From: DATKNA01 sp963755755
GTDB lineage: Bacteria > Actinomycetota > Actinomycetes > Actinomycetales > Kineosporiaceae
Length of the DNA: 64,000 nucleotides
Reading direction: 5' to 3'
Assembly: GCA_963755755.1 (NCBI GenBank)
Contig: CAVWLJ010000017.1
Location: 62,001 to 126,000, forward strand
Of the stretch, positions 1 to 8,404 are shown piece by piece; the first letter of the stretch is position 1; each line of letters begins with the position of its first letter. Under the pieces are notes generated by a model. That model saw nothing but the letters and a program-made list of their open reading frames with translations. It had not been told where the DNA came from and did no database searches. Made by a program: the position numbers and the translations under genes.

Positions 1-986
1 TGCGGCAGGCCCATGGTGCCGAACAGCAGCGCGAGCAGCAGCGAGTAGACCCGGTAGAGCGGGTGGTCACGGCCGCCGGCGCCGGAGGTCGGCGTCGCCC
101 ACTGGTCGCCGGTCGACGCCTTGACGTCGAGCACCTGTGGGACGACCGAACCCGCCCGGAGGGTCACCTCCGTGCCGGCCTCGATGCGGGCCGTGCCCGG
201 CTCCAGGTGCAGCGTCCCGTCGACCGGGCGGCCGTCGACGACGCCGTGCACGGTCGCGTCGAGCGGCGCGTCGACGCGGACCAGCACGGTGTCGGGCACG
301 CGGAGGGTGCTGGTCGTCCGGGCGACCGGAGGAGTGGGCGCGGCGGGGTCGGGGGAACCGTCGGCCTGCCAGGCGAGCAGGACGAAGAACACCGGGACGG
401 CGATCGCGGTCAGCTTGAGCCAGTACTGGAAGGCCTGGACGAGCGTGATCGAGCGCATCCCGCCGGCAGCGACGTTGAGGACGACCACCGAGGCGACGAC
501 GAGCGCCCCGACCCACTGCGGAGCGCCGGTGACGGTGCGCAGGGCGAGCCCGGCGCCCTGGAACTGCGGCAGCAGGTACAGCCAGCCGATGCCGACGACG
601 AGCACGGCGGAGAGCCGGCGGACGGCGAGAGAGCCGAGCCGCAGCTCCGCGAAGTCCGGCAGCGTGTAGGCGCCGGACCGGCGCAGCGGCGCCGCGACCA
701 GCGCGAGCAGGACGAGGTACCCGGCGGTGTAGCCGACCGGGTACCAGAGCACGTCGGCGCCGTAGGCGAGGACGAGCCCGGCGATGCCGAGGAAGCTCGC
801 CGCCGACAGGTACTCCCCGCCGATCGCCGAGGCGTTCCAGCGCGGCGTGACGACCCGGCTGGCGACGTAGAAGTCGGAGGTCGTGCGGGAGAGCCGCAGG
901 CCGAGCGCGCCGATCGCCACGGTGGCGACGCAGACACCGACGACCGCGAGGACGGCCGGCCAGACGGCCTGCCCGGGGGTGACCAT
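1..986 (-). CDS. Solute:sodium symporter (ActP/DhlC-like), partial
   Basis: Integral membrane symporter of the SSS family, which couples Na+ or H+ to uptake of acetate-like monocarboxylates or other solutes. The reading frame from ATG 986 gives about 328 residues and runs off the left edge. It has an N-terminal membrane segment (AVLAVVGVCVATVAIGALGL), the SSS-like stretch SAASFLGIAGLVLAYG, then more membrane spans. A soluble loop of about 90 residues precedes the family motif GTMGLPH at the edge; I infer it is extracytoplasmic. It lies 8 nt downstream of the DUF485-like gene, the usual partner order for acetate permeases. The substrate cannot be fixed from sequence. Confidence 0.88.
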   Translation of the reverse strand, partial: MVTPGQAVWPAVLAVVGVCVATVAIGALGLRLSRTTSDFYVASRVVTPRWNASAIGGEYLSAASFLGIAGLVLAYGADVLWYPVGYTAGYLVLLALVAAPLRRSGAYTLPDFAELRLGSLAVRRLSAVLVVGIGWLYLLPQFQGAGLALRTVTGAPQWVGALVVASVVVLNVAAGGMRSITLVQAFQYWLKLTAIAVPVFFVLLAWQADGSPDPAAPTPPVARTTSTLRVPDTVLVRVDAPLDATVHGVVDGRPVDGTLHLEPGTARIEAGTEVTLRAGSVVPQVLDVKASTGDQWATPTSGAGGRDHPLYRVYSLLLALLFGTMGLP

Positions 987-994
987 GCCGCCCG

Positions 995-1369
995 CTACCG
1001 CCGTTCCACGAGGTCGGCGAACTCACGCTCGGCGTGCTCCACGGCCCGGACGTACCACCAGCCCACGCCGACGAGCAGCGGGTACACGGCGACGCCGGCG
1101 AGCAGCCACGGCAGCGGCACGGTGAGCACCCGGACGGCGGCCAGCTGGGGCTCGAGCGCGAACAACGCGGGCAGCGCGCCGATGCCGAGCACGGTCAGCG
1201 CGACGGCCGAGAGGCCGATGCGCAGCTGGGCCCGCACCAGGGACCGGGTGTACACCTCGCCGACGCCGGTCTGCTCGACGATGTCCCGCGCCCCGGAACG
1301 CGACGGCGGCCTGGGTCGGGCCGTCATCCGTGGGCTGGTCACGGTGACCCGCGGCCGGGCCGGGCTCAT
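995..1369 (-). CDS. DUF485-like small membrane protein
   Basis: A 124-residue protein with a basic, disordered N-terminus (residues 1-45) and two predicted membrane helices (around IGLSAVALTVLGIGALPALF and LLAGVAVYPLLVGVGWWYV), ending in a charged helix with AEREFADLVERR. Size, topology and position directly before an SSS symporter match DUF485/YjcH-type accessory proteins of acetate permease operons. The start ATG 1369 lies 10 nt after the stop of the response regulator, so the four minus-strand genes from 3404 to the left edge probably form one transcript. The role in transporter assembly is inferred. Confidence 0.75.
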   Translation of the reverse strand: MSPARPRVTVTSPRMTARPRPPSRSGARDIVEQTGVGEVYTRSLVRAQLRIGLSAVALTVLGIGALPALFALEPQLAAVRVLTVPLPWLLAGVAVYPLLVGVGWWYVRAVEHAEREFADLVERR

Positions 1370-1379
1370 CCGCGACCCG

Positions 1380-2162
1380 TCATCGCGCCGAGAGGCTCGC
1401 GGCCCGGACGAGCCTGTCCCGCAGTTCGCGGGTGTGCCGGCGGCTGACCTGCAGCACCCGGTCCCCGAGCCGGACCGAGCAGCGACCGGCGTCGATCCGG
1501 ATCTCGTCGACGTGCTGCAGCGCCACCAGCGTCGAGCGGTGGATGCGCACGAACCCGGCGTCCGCCCAGCGCTCCTCGAGCGTGGTGAGCGGTATCCGCA
1601 CCAGGTGGTTGCTGGACGCCGTGTGCAGGCGGGCGTAGTCGCCCTGGGCCTCGACGTAGCGGACCTGCGAGCGCTGCACGAACCGCGTGATCCCGCCGAG
1701 CTCGACTGCGATGGTCTCGTCCTCGGGCTCGGGGCCCGGCTCCGGTCCGTTGCCCACCGCCTGCACGACGCGGCGCACCGCCTCCGCGAGCCGCTCCGGC
1801 CGCACCGGCTTGCGCACGTAGTCGGTGGCGCGCAGGTCGAAGGCGTCGCCGGCGTGCTCGTCGTAGGCCGTGACGAACACGACGAGCGGCGGCTGCGCGA
1901 AACGGCCCAGCACGCGGGCCAGGTCGAGGCCGCCCAGCCCGGGCATCTTGATGTCGCAGAAGACGACGTCGACGGGCTCGGTGTCGAGCGCCAGCAGCGC
2001 GTCGGAGGCGCTGCCCGCCGCACGCACCCGGGCGATGCGGGCGTCCCGCCCGAGCAGCCAGAGCAGCTCCTCGCGGGCCGGCGCCTCGTCGTCCACGACC
2101 AGGGCGCGCAGCGCCACCGGCCCGGCCACGGCCCGGGCACGGGGCACCGTCGCTCCGGTCAT
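1380..2162 (-). CDS. LytTR-family response regulator
   Basis: Two-component response regulator of 260 residues. The receiver domain occupies residues 18-140, with acidic pair VVDDE, phospho-acceptor Asp70 (VVFCDIKMPG) and the conserved Lys in YVRKPVRPERL. The LytTR DNA-binding domain spans about 155-255 (motifs YVEAQGDYARLHT and FVRIHRSTLVALQHVDEI). It pairs with the LytS-type kinase just upstream and precedes a symporter, fitting the known LytS/LytTR pattern of controlling transporter genes. A TACCCT -10 box (2169-2174, minus strand) sits 6 nt before the ATG, so the transcript is probably leaderless. Confidence 0.93.
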   Translation of the reverse strand: MTGATVPRARAVAGPVALRALVVDDEAPAREELLWLLGRDARIARVRAAGSASDALLALDTEPVDVVFCDIKMPGLGGLDLARVLGRFAQPPLVVFVTAYDEHAGDAFDLRATDYVRKPVRPERLAEAVRRVVQAVGNGPEPGPEPEDETIAVELGGITRFVQRSQVRYVEAQGDYARLHTASSNHLVRIPLTTLEERWADAGFVRIHRSTLVALQHVDEIRIDAGRCSVRLGDRVLQVSRRHTRELRDRLVRAASLSAR

Positions 2163-2168
2163 GACGGG

Positions 2169-2174
2169 AGGGTA
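2169..2174 (-). promoter_or_regulatory. Leaderless -10 box of LytTR regulator
   Basis: TACCCT on the minus strand, followed by 6 nt and then the ATG at 2162. It implies that the regulator can be transcribed apart from the kinase gene. Confidence 0.5.
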
Positions 2175-2201
2175 CGTCCCGGTCGAGCCCGCTGACGAGG
2201 T

Positions 2202-3404
2202 TCAGCTCGCCCTGACCCCCGGCGCGAACTTCGGCACCCGGAAGCTCACCCTCGTCCCCGCGCCCGGGGCGGTCTCGACGACGAGGCCGTAGCCGTCGCC
2301 GAAGACCTGCCGCAGTCGCGCGTCGACGTTGCCGAGCCCGACGGAGTCCGCCTCGGACTCGCCGGCGAGCACACGCCGGACGAGGTCGGGATCGCTGCCG
2401 ACGCCGTCGTCCTCGACGGAGATGAGCGCCTCGCTGCCGACGTCCCGGGCCATGAGCGTGACCCGGCCCGTGCCGGGCTTGCCCTCCAGCCCGTGCCGGA
2501 CGGCGTTCTCCACCAGGGGCTGGACCGCGAGGAACGGCACGGCGACCGGCAGCACCTCGGGGGCGACGACGAGCTCGATCTGCAGCCGGTCGCCGAACCG
2601 GGCCTGCTCGAGCACGAGGTAGCGCTCGACGTTGCGGAGCTCGTCCGCGAGCGTCGTGAACTCGCCACCGCGGCGGAAGGCGTACCGGGTGAAGTCGGCG
2701 AACTCGAGCAGCAGCTCACGGGCGCGCTCGGGGTCGGTCCGGACGAAGCTGGCGATGGCGGCGAGGGAGTTGTAGACGAAGTGCGGGCTGATCTGCGCGC
2801 GCAGGGCCCGCAGCTCGGCCTCCATCGCCCGCCGCCGGGAGCGGTCGAGCACCGCCAGGTCCACCTGGGTCGAGACCCAGCGCGCGACCTCCTCCGTCGC
2901 CCGGACCAGCCCGGCGCTGGTGTCCGTGACGTAGGCCATGAGCGCCCCGACGACCTGGTCCTCCTCGGTCACCGGGACGGCGACGGCGCCCCGGATCGGG
3001 CACGTCTCGTCGGGGCAGGCGACGTCGCCGGCGTCGAGCACCTCGGCGCGGCCGGAGCGCAGCGCTCCCGCGGCGTGCGCCGGCGCGTGGGGTCCGTGTA
3101 CGGCGGCGCCCGCGCCGTCCCAGGCGAGCGTCGCGTCCGCGGTGACCAGCGCGACCGCCCGGGCGCCGAGCAGGGCGCGCAAGTGCCTGACGGCGCGACG
3201 GGCTCCGGTCGGGGTCAGCCCCTCGCGCAGGTGCGGTGCCGCCAGGGAGGCGGTGTGCAGGGTGGTGAAGGTGGCGCGCTCCGCGGGCGTCCCGAGGTCG
3301 CGGCGCCGCAGGATCGTCCGGACGATCAGCGCCGCCGTGCTCGCCACGAGGACGGTCGCGAGGGCGAGCACCGGATAGGGCCCGAGCGCTCCGTCAGCGG
3401 CCAT
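2202..3404 (-). CDS. LytS-type sensor histidine kinase
   Basis: Membrane sensor kinase of 400 residues. One N-terminal membrane helix (PVLALATVLVASTAALIV) is followed by a GAF-like sensory region with three cysteines (VACPDETCPI and nearby), then the His_kinase domain with phospho-acceptor His in AQISPHFVYNSL (about residue 208), the N-box VQPLVENAVRHGLEG and the G-box VEDDGVGSD. I chose ATG 3404 because TACCGT (3412-3417, minus strand) lies 7 nt upstream; a GTG at 3413 is the alternative. The gene ends 40 nt before the LytTR regulator. The cysteines could bind a cofactor, but this is speculative. Confidence 0.92.
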   Translation of the reverse strand: MAADGALGPYPVLALATVLVASTAALIVRTILRRRDLGTPAERATFTTLHTASLAAPHLREGLTPTGARRAVRHLRALLGARAVALVTADATLAWDGAGAAVHGPHAPAHAAGALRSGRAEVLDAGDVACPDETCPIRGAVAVPVTEEDQVVGALMAYVTDTSAGLVRATEEVARWVSTQVDLAVLDRSRRRAMEAELRALRAQISPHFVYNSLAAIASFVRTDPERARELLLEFADFTRYAFRRGGEFTTLADELRNVERYLVLEQARFGDRLQIELVVAPEVLPVAVPFLAVQPLVENAVRHGLEGKPGTGRVTLMARDVGSEALISVEDDGVGSDPDLVRRVLAGESEADSVGLGNVDARLRQVFGDGYGLVVETAPGAGTRVSFRVPKFAPGVRAS

Positions 3405-3439
3405 GGCCCGCACGGTAGCCGTCGCGATCTACTGGGGGA

Positions 3440-4765
3440 GTGCCCGACGCCTCGACCGCCCGCCCGGTACTGGACGACATCGCCCGCGAGCTGGGTCTCG
3501 TGCCGGAGGTCCTCGAGATCACCGGCGCGGCCGGTCTGCCGGGCGCCTTCCGGGTCGCCGACGCGGCGACCGCCTCGGTCGGCGCGGCGCTGCTCGCCGC
3601 ATCCCGATGGCTCGGTGCGGAACGGGCCCGGCTCGACGTGGCCGACGCCACCGGTGTGTTCCTCGCGGATCGCCGTCTGCTCGTCGACGGTCGCGCTCCC
3701 GAGCTCTGGGACCCCGTCGCGGGCGACTACCCGGCGGCGGACGGGTGGGTCCGGCTGCACACGAACTACCAGTGGCACCGTGCGGCGGCGTTGCGCGCGC
3801 TCGGGCTGCCGGCCGAGGCGGGGCGCGCGGAGGTCGCTGCGGTGGTGGCCGACCGAGCGGCGGTGGAGGTGGAGACGGCGGTCGTCGCCGCCGGGGGCGC
3901 CGCCGCGGCGCTGCGGTCCCGGGAGGAGTGGGCGGTGCATCCACAGGCCGCCGAGGTCGCCCGGCGTCCGCTGGTCGAGATGTCCACCGTGCCCGGGGCC
4001 GGAGAAGGTCGCGGCGGGGAGCGCCTTCGCGTGCTGGACCTGACCCGGGTCATCGCGGCGCCCACCGCCACCAAGGTGCTGGCGGCGATCGGGGCCGACG
4101 TCCTGCGCCTCGACCCGCCAGGCTTCTCCGAACTGGCGCCGCTGGTGGCCGACACGACGGCGGGCAAGCGGTGCGCGCGCCTCGACGTCCGGGCGGACGC
4201 GGAGACCTTCGGTGCCCTGGTCGCGGCGGCGGACGTGCTCGTCTGCGGACTGCGGCCGGGTGCGCTGGACCGGCTCGGCTGGCCCGAGGAGCGGTTGCGC
4301 TCGGTGAACCCGTCGGTGGTGCTCGCCGAGCTCTCGGCGTACGGGGACAGCGGGCCGTGGGCGGGCCGGCGGGGGTTCGACAGCCTCGTGCAGATGGTCG
4401 GCGGCATCGCCCACGAGGGGATGGTGCGCGCGGGGGCGGACCGCCCGGTCCCGCTGCCGGCGCAGGCGCTCGACCACGCGAGCGGCTGGCTGCTCGCCGC
4501 GGGCGTGCTGACCGCGGCCGCGCAGCGCCGGGAGGACGGCCTGGGCCGGCGCGTCCGGGTCGTGCTGGCGCGGACGGGTCAGTGGATCGACGGCCTCGGG
4601 CGGCAGGAGCCGGCGGACGGCGCGGATCTGCCGGGGCGCGTGGAGGTGGTCCGGTCGGCGGTGGGCGAGGTGACCCGGGTCGCCTGCCCGGGGGAGCTCG
4701 ACGGTAAGGCGATGACGTGGGGCGGTCCGCCGTCCCCGCTGGGCTCGGCGCCGGCGATGTTCTGA
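3440..4765 (+). CDS. Class III CoA-transferase (CaiB/BaiF family)
   Basis: Cytosolic enzyme of 441 residues that should move CoA between carboxylic acids. The family core begins near residue 196 (LRVLDLTRVIAAPTATKVLAAIG), followed by TTAGKRCARLDV and a GPWAGRRGFDSLVQMVGG stretch typical of the family. A roughly 180-residue N-terminal half resembles a second, degenerate transferase lobe, as in longer actinobacterial members. It starts with GTG at 3440, divergent from the LytS kinase with only 35 nt between the starts, so the promoters must overlap. The substrate is unknown. Confidence 0.82.
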   Translation: MPDASTARPVLDDIARELGLVPEVLEITGAAGLPGAFRVADAATASVGAALLAASRWLGAERARLDVADATGVFLADRRLLVDGRAPELWDPVAGDYPAADGWVRLHTNYQWHRAAALRALGLPAEAGRAEVAAVVADRAAVEVETAVVAAGGAAAALRSREEWAVHPQAAEVARRPLVEMSTVPGAGEGRGGERLRVLDLTRVIAAPTATKVLAAIGADVLRLDPPGFSELAPLVADTTAGKRCARLDVRADAETFGALVAAADVLVCGLRPGALDRLGWPEERLRSVNPSVVLAELSAYGDSGPWAGRRGFDSLVQMVGGIAHEGMVRAGADRPVPLPAQALDHASGWLLAAGVLTAAAQRREDGLGRRVRVVLARTGQWIDGLGRQEPADGADLPGRVEVVRSAVGEVTRVACPGELDGKAMTWGGPPSPLGSAPAMF

Positions 4766-4836
4766 GACTTCCGTCCTCGTCTCGTCATGTGACCGCGACC
4801 GAGCCGCGAGCCTCAGATGTCCTATCGTGGGATGAA

Positions 4837-6093
4837 GTGACGACGACATCCGACGCTCTGCGCGCGACAGCCCTCCGCGTCCGGCGACCCTCCTTGGCCG
4901 CGCTCGTCGTGGTCACCGGGGTCGGGCCGTTCGCGGTCGACACCTACCTCGCCGCGTTGCCGGACGTCGAGCGGTCGCTCGGGACGACGGCAGCGGTCGC
5001 CCAGCTCACGGTCACGGCCTTCATCGTCGGGAACGCGCTCGGGCAGTTGCTGCTCGGCCCGCTCAGCGACGGGCGCGGCCGGCGCAGGCTGCTGCTCGGC
5101 GGTGCCGTCGTCTTCACGCTGGCCTCCCTGGTCTCCGCGATCGCCCCGGGCGGGGCCGTGCTGGTCGCGGCGCGTCTGCTGCAGGGGCTCGCCGCCGGAG
5201 GCGGGGTCGCGATCGGGCGGGCCGTCGTCGGGGACACCTCCTCGGGGACGGACGCGGCGCGCAGGTACAGCACGCTCGCGGCCATCAGCTTCCTCGCTCC
5301 CGTGGTGGCGCCGGCGATCGGTGGGGCGATCCTGACGGTCGGCTCCTGGCGGACGGTCTTCCTCACGCTGACGGGGCTGGGGCTGCTCATGGTCGTGGCG
5401 GTGCTCAAGGGCATTCCCGAGACCCTTCCCGACACCGGACCGAGCGAGGAGCGCGGGCTCGGACCGACCGTGCGGCGCATGGCGGACCTGGCCCGGGACA
5501 GCGTCTTCATGCGGATCGTCGCCGTGCAGTGCCTGGCCACGGCCGGGTTCTTCGTCTACATCGGCGGGTCGTCGTTCGTCCTCGAGACCGTCTACGGGCT
5601 GGCGCCGGCGGCCTACGCGACCCTCTTCGCCGTGAATGCGCTGGCCATGGCGGCCAGCAGCGCGCTCGTGAGAGCCCTGGTCGGTCGCGTGGGGGTGGCG
5701 AGATTGCGCGCGGTGGGGCTGGCGCTCTCGTGCTCGTCGGCCGTGGTGCTGGGTGTCGCGGCGCTCGTCGCGGCGCCCTCGGCCCCGCCGTTCTGGCTCG
5801 TCTGGTGCACGCTCACCGTGGTCGTCGGCGGCATGGGTTTCGTCATCCCCGCCACGACGGCGATGGCGCAGGAGGCGGGGCGGCGTGCGCTCGGCACCGC
5901 GTCCGCGCTGCAGGGCGGCCTCGCCTTCCTCGCCGGAGCGGCGGTGACGCCGCTCACGGGGCTGGTCGGGTACCACTCCCTCGTGCCGATGGGCCTGCTC
6001 ATGGCGGCGTTCTTCGTCGCTGCGGTGGTGACGGTGCTGCTACCGCAGCCACGCTCCCGCACTCGGGCTCCCGAGGTCGTTCCCCAGGACTGA
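4837..6093 (+). CDS. Bcr/CflA-type MFS drug exporter
   Basis: Inner-membrane 12-helix major facilitator of 418 residues, probably exporting small drugs or metabolites by proton antiport. The N-terminal signature TYLAALPDVERSLG and the loop motif GPLSDGRGRRRLLLGG between helices 2 and 3 are diagnostic of the Bcr/CflA (DHA1) group. A longer frame opens at 4717 inside the previous gene, but GTG 4837 is preferred. TATCGT at 4823-4828 lies 8 nt before it, and the protein then begins just before helix 1. The substrate cannot be told. Confidence 0.9.
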   Translation: MTTTSDALRATALRVRRPSLAALVVVTGVGPFAVDTYLAALPDVERSLGTTAAVAQLTVTAFIVGNALGQLLLGPLSDGRGRRRLLLGGAVVFTLASLVSAIAPGGAVLVAARLLQGLAAGGGVAIGRAVVGDTSSGTDAARRYSTLAAISFLAPVVAPAIGGAILTVGSWRTVFLTLTGLGLLMVVAVLKGIPETLPDTGPSEERGLGPTVRRMADLARDSVFMRIVAVQCLATAGFFVYIGGSSFVLETVYGLAPAAYATLFAVNALAMAASSALVRALVGRVGVARLRAVGLALSCSSAVVLGVAALVAAPSAPPFWLVWCTLTVVVGGMGFVIPATTAMAQEAGRRALGTASALQGGLAFLAGAAVTPLTGLVGYHSLVPMGLLMAAFFVAAVVTVLLPQPRSRTRAPEVVPQD

Positions 6094-6352
6094 GCCTGGA
6101 CACGGAGTCCGCCTGTTCTGCTCCGGGGGCTGCTCCCATCGGTTCTTGGTTGGCGCCGAGGAGACATGAGATTGGCCGGCCCGCGCTCCGAGCGGCTTGT
6201 GGACGGAGACGTTCTCGCTGCTGATTCATGACACCGATCGTTGCCTTACTTGGCCCCCACGCCTGGCGCCTTCAGGAAACCGGTTTCGCCGGGCGGATCG
6301 CCTTCCCGAGAGAGGCGCAGTCCTCTTCCCTCCGGGCACCGGAGGCGATAGA

Positions 6353-6370
6353 GTCGAACACGTGTTCGAC
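6353..6370 (+). promoter_or_regulatory. LexA-binding SOS box
   Basis: A perfect 18-bp palindrome, GTCGAACACGTGTTCGAC, containing TCGAAC-N4-GTTCGA, the consensus of the mycobacterial/actinobacterial SOS box. It overlaps a possible -10 hexamer TAGAGT (6349-6354). It ends one base before a Shine-Dalgarno-like AAGGGGGAG and 11 nt before the GTG of the DUF222-HNH gene. LexA bound here would block transcription of that gene until DNA damage. Confidence 0.88.
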
Positions 6371-6381
6371 AAGGGGGAGTC

Positions 6382-8404
6382 GTGACAGCGACATTGATGG
6401 AGCCGGTCGTGGCGTGTGCGGGGGAACTGCGGGGATTGCCGGGTGCACGTTCCGCTGCCGTTCTCAGTGCCTGGACGTATCAACCCAGCGAGGTGCCCGA
6501 GTCACCGGTCGGACCGCTCGACGAGGTCGTCGATGTCGTCGCAGCTGCCCAACGACTCGCGGGGTGGGCGACCTGGTGTCAGCTGTCGGCCGCGGCACGG
6601 CTGCTGGGCGCCTGGAGGAGGCAGTCTCCGGTCGGAGACGAGTCCCACGACGGCTGCGACGAGGTCGACCGCGCCCTCGCGCAGAGACTGGACCGGGTCA
6701 CCGAGCGAGAGCAGCGCTCCGTCGGCGGGCGGCCGCTCGACCCTGCCGAACTCGCACCCCGATTTCGTTTCCGCCGAGCTCGCGCTGGCGTGCGGACTGA
6801 CACGTTCCGCTGCCACCCACCGCGTGCTCGTCGCTCAGTCCCTGATCGTGGACGGCCGTCACGGCCGCACCGCCCGACTCGCCCGTGCCGGCCTGATCGA
6901 ATGGGGCAAGCTGCACCTGCTTGTCACGCGCCTGGACGGGCTCCAGCCGCTCGTCGCGGAGCACGTCGAGCGTCGAGTCATTCCGGACGCCGACGCTGAG
7001 GCCGCCGAGCGCCCACTTCATCCGCGGCGGGTCCCGCGACGTCCTGGCTGTGACCTCCCCTTCGTCACCCGCTGCACCCCGCCTCAGTTGCGCGCTGCGC
7101 TCGACGCCGCGGTCGCCGCCATCGATCCGGACGGAGCAACCGACCGCGCCGCGCGTGCTCGCGAGGAGAGGTCGGTCGTCGCCGACAACGAGTCGGACGG
7201 CATGGCCCGGCTGACCGCACGCGGTGCTGCCGGGGCGGTTGCCGCTGTGATGGAGGACCTGGACGCCGCCGCCGCGGCGGCGAAGGCGGCGGGAGACCCG
7301 CGCAGCTGCGACCAGATCCGAGCGGACGAGGCCTTCCACCGCCTCTCCCGAGGAGCGTTCGGGGCGCCCGCGACCTCCGAAGATCCGTTAGGGCCGGAGT
7401 CGGCTGCCGCCACCGCCACGGCCCGGCCGCAGTTCCGCATCTCGCTGACGATGTCCTTGGCGACCTGGCTCGGCCTGGCCTCGCAGCCGGCGCAGCTGGA
7501 CGGCTACGGCACTGTCACCGCCGCCCTCGCCCGACAGATCGCCGCCGACGCCGCTCGCGATCATCCGCGTACGACGATCTGGAGGTGCGTCGTCACCGAC
7601 GACGAGCACAAGACGGTCGTCGGCATCGGTGAACCGTTCGTCACCCCCGCGCACGACGCTCCCCTGCGGGTGGCTGCCCTGGTGCGGACGGCGGAGGGTG
7701 CCTGCGTCTTCCCTGGATGTTCTACGCCCGCCCGCAGATGCGACCTCGACCATCGGAAACCGTTCCCAGACGGCGCCACGTGCACTTGCAATCTCCAGCC
7801 GCTCTGCCGGGGCCATCATCGGCTGAAGACGACCGGTCATCTCCGAGTTCGTCTCGTTCAACCGGGCGAGGACGGAAATGCGCCTCCCGGCACGTTGGAA
7901 TGGACGACGAGAGCGGGTCGTGTCTATCGATCCGTGCCGTCCGAGCCTGTGCCTCGTGCGCTCGAACCGGAATTGGCTGGCATTCCTGCGTTGTTGGCAG
8001 AACGTCGCATCGCCGCCGGCAACGAGGTGAGGTGGCTGAATGCGCGGATCTATGCCGCCTACTCACGGCGCCTCGCTGCGAGGCTCGACGAGGCGTTCGA
8101 TCCGGCGGACGCTCCTGACGACACCGACGAGACCATCGAACGCGCGCCGGCGACGATCGACGATGACCCTGCCCCCGCACAGCCGGAACGCCCACTGGAG
8201 ACCTGGAACGTCTCCTGGGAGGACGAGACCCGGGAGGCCGGAGTCCACCTTCCCGGGTGGGACGAGACCTGGGAGGAGGAGATGCGCGCTCTTGCGTCGG
8301 ACGAGGACGCCGGCGACGGGTCCGGGGGCAACGCCTGGTCGGTCTCGGACGACGCCCCGGGGGTTCGGGCCCGGGATCGGCTGCTGCGTCTCCTCAGCGC
8401 GTGA
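6382..8404 (+). CDS. DUF222/13E12-type HNH endonuclease, frameshifted
   Basis: Member of the DUF222-HNH (mycobacterial 13E12 repeat) family. The N-terminal DUF222 part starts at GTG 6382 behind AAGGGGGAG. After PLDPAEL the homologous protein continues in the next frame (DFVSAELALACGLTRSAATHR), so one C too many is suspected in the CCCC run at 6757-6760. The C-terminal HNH motif is intact: CVFPGCSTPARRCDLDHRKPF, then NLQPLCRGHHRLKT, with four Cys/His metal and catalytic positions. An acidic tail of about 130 residues follows. The SOS box directly upstream implies damage induction, as reported for mycobacterial 13E12 members. The cellular role is unknown. The 3' end overlaps the convergent mmuM gene by 11 bp. 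Confidence 0.85.

Noticed and set aside
63..2195. 710-codon plus-strand frame over the symporter/LytTR genes
   Set aside because: Arg/Asp/Gly-rich shadow; the minus strand carries LytTR, DUF485-like and SSS motifs.
6094..6352. Possible small gene in the spacer before the SOS box
   Set aside because: Open frames here lack ribosome-binding sites and plausible composition; apart from the operator region I see nothing convincing.
6382..8404. HNH gene as part of a prophage or intron
   Set aside because: No phage, integrase or attachment-site signals nearby; the architecture is the chromosomal DUF222 family.
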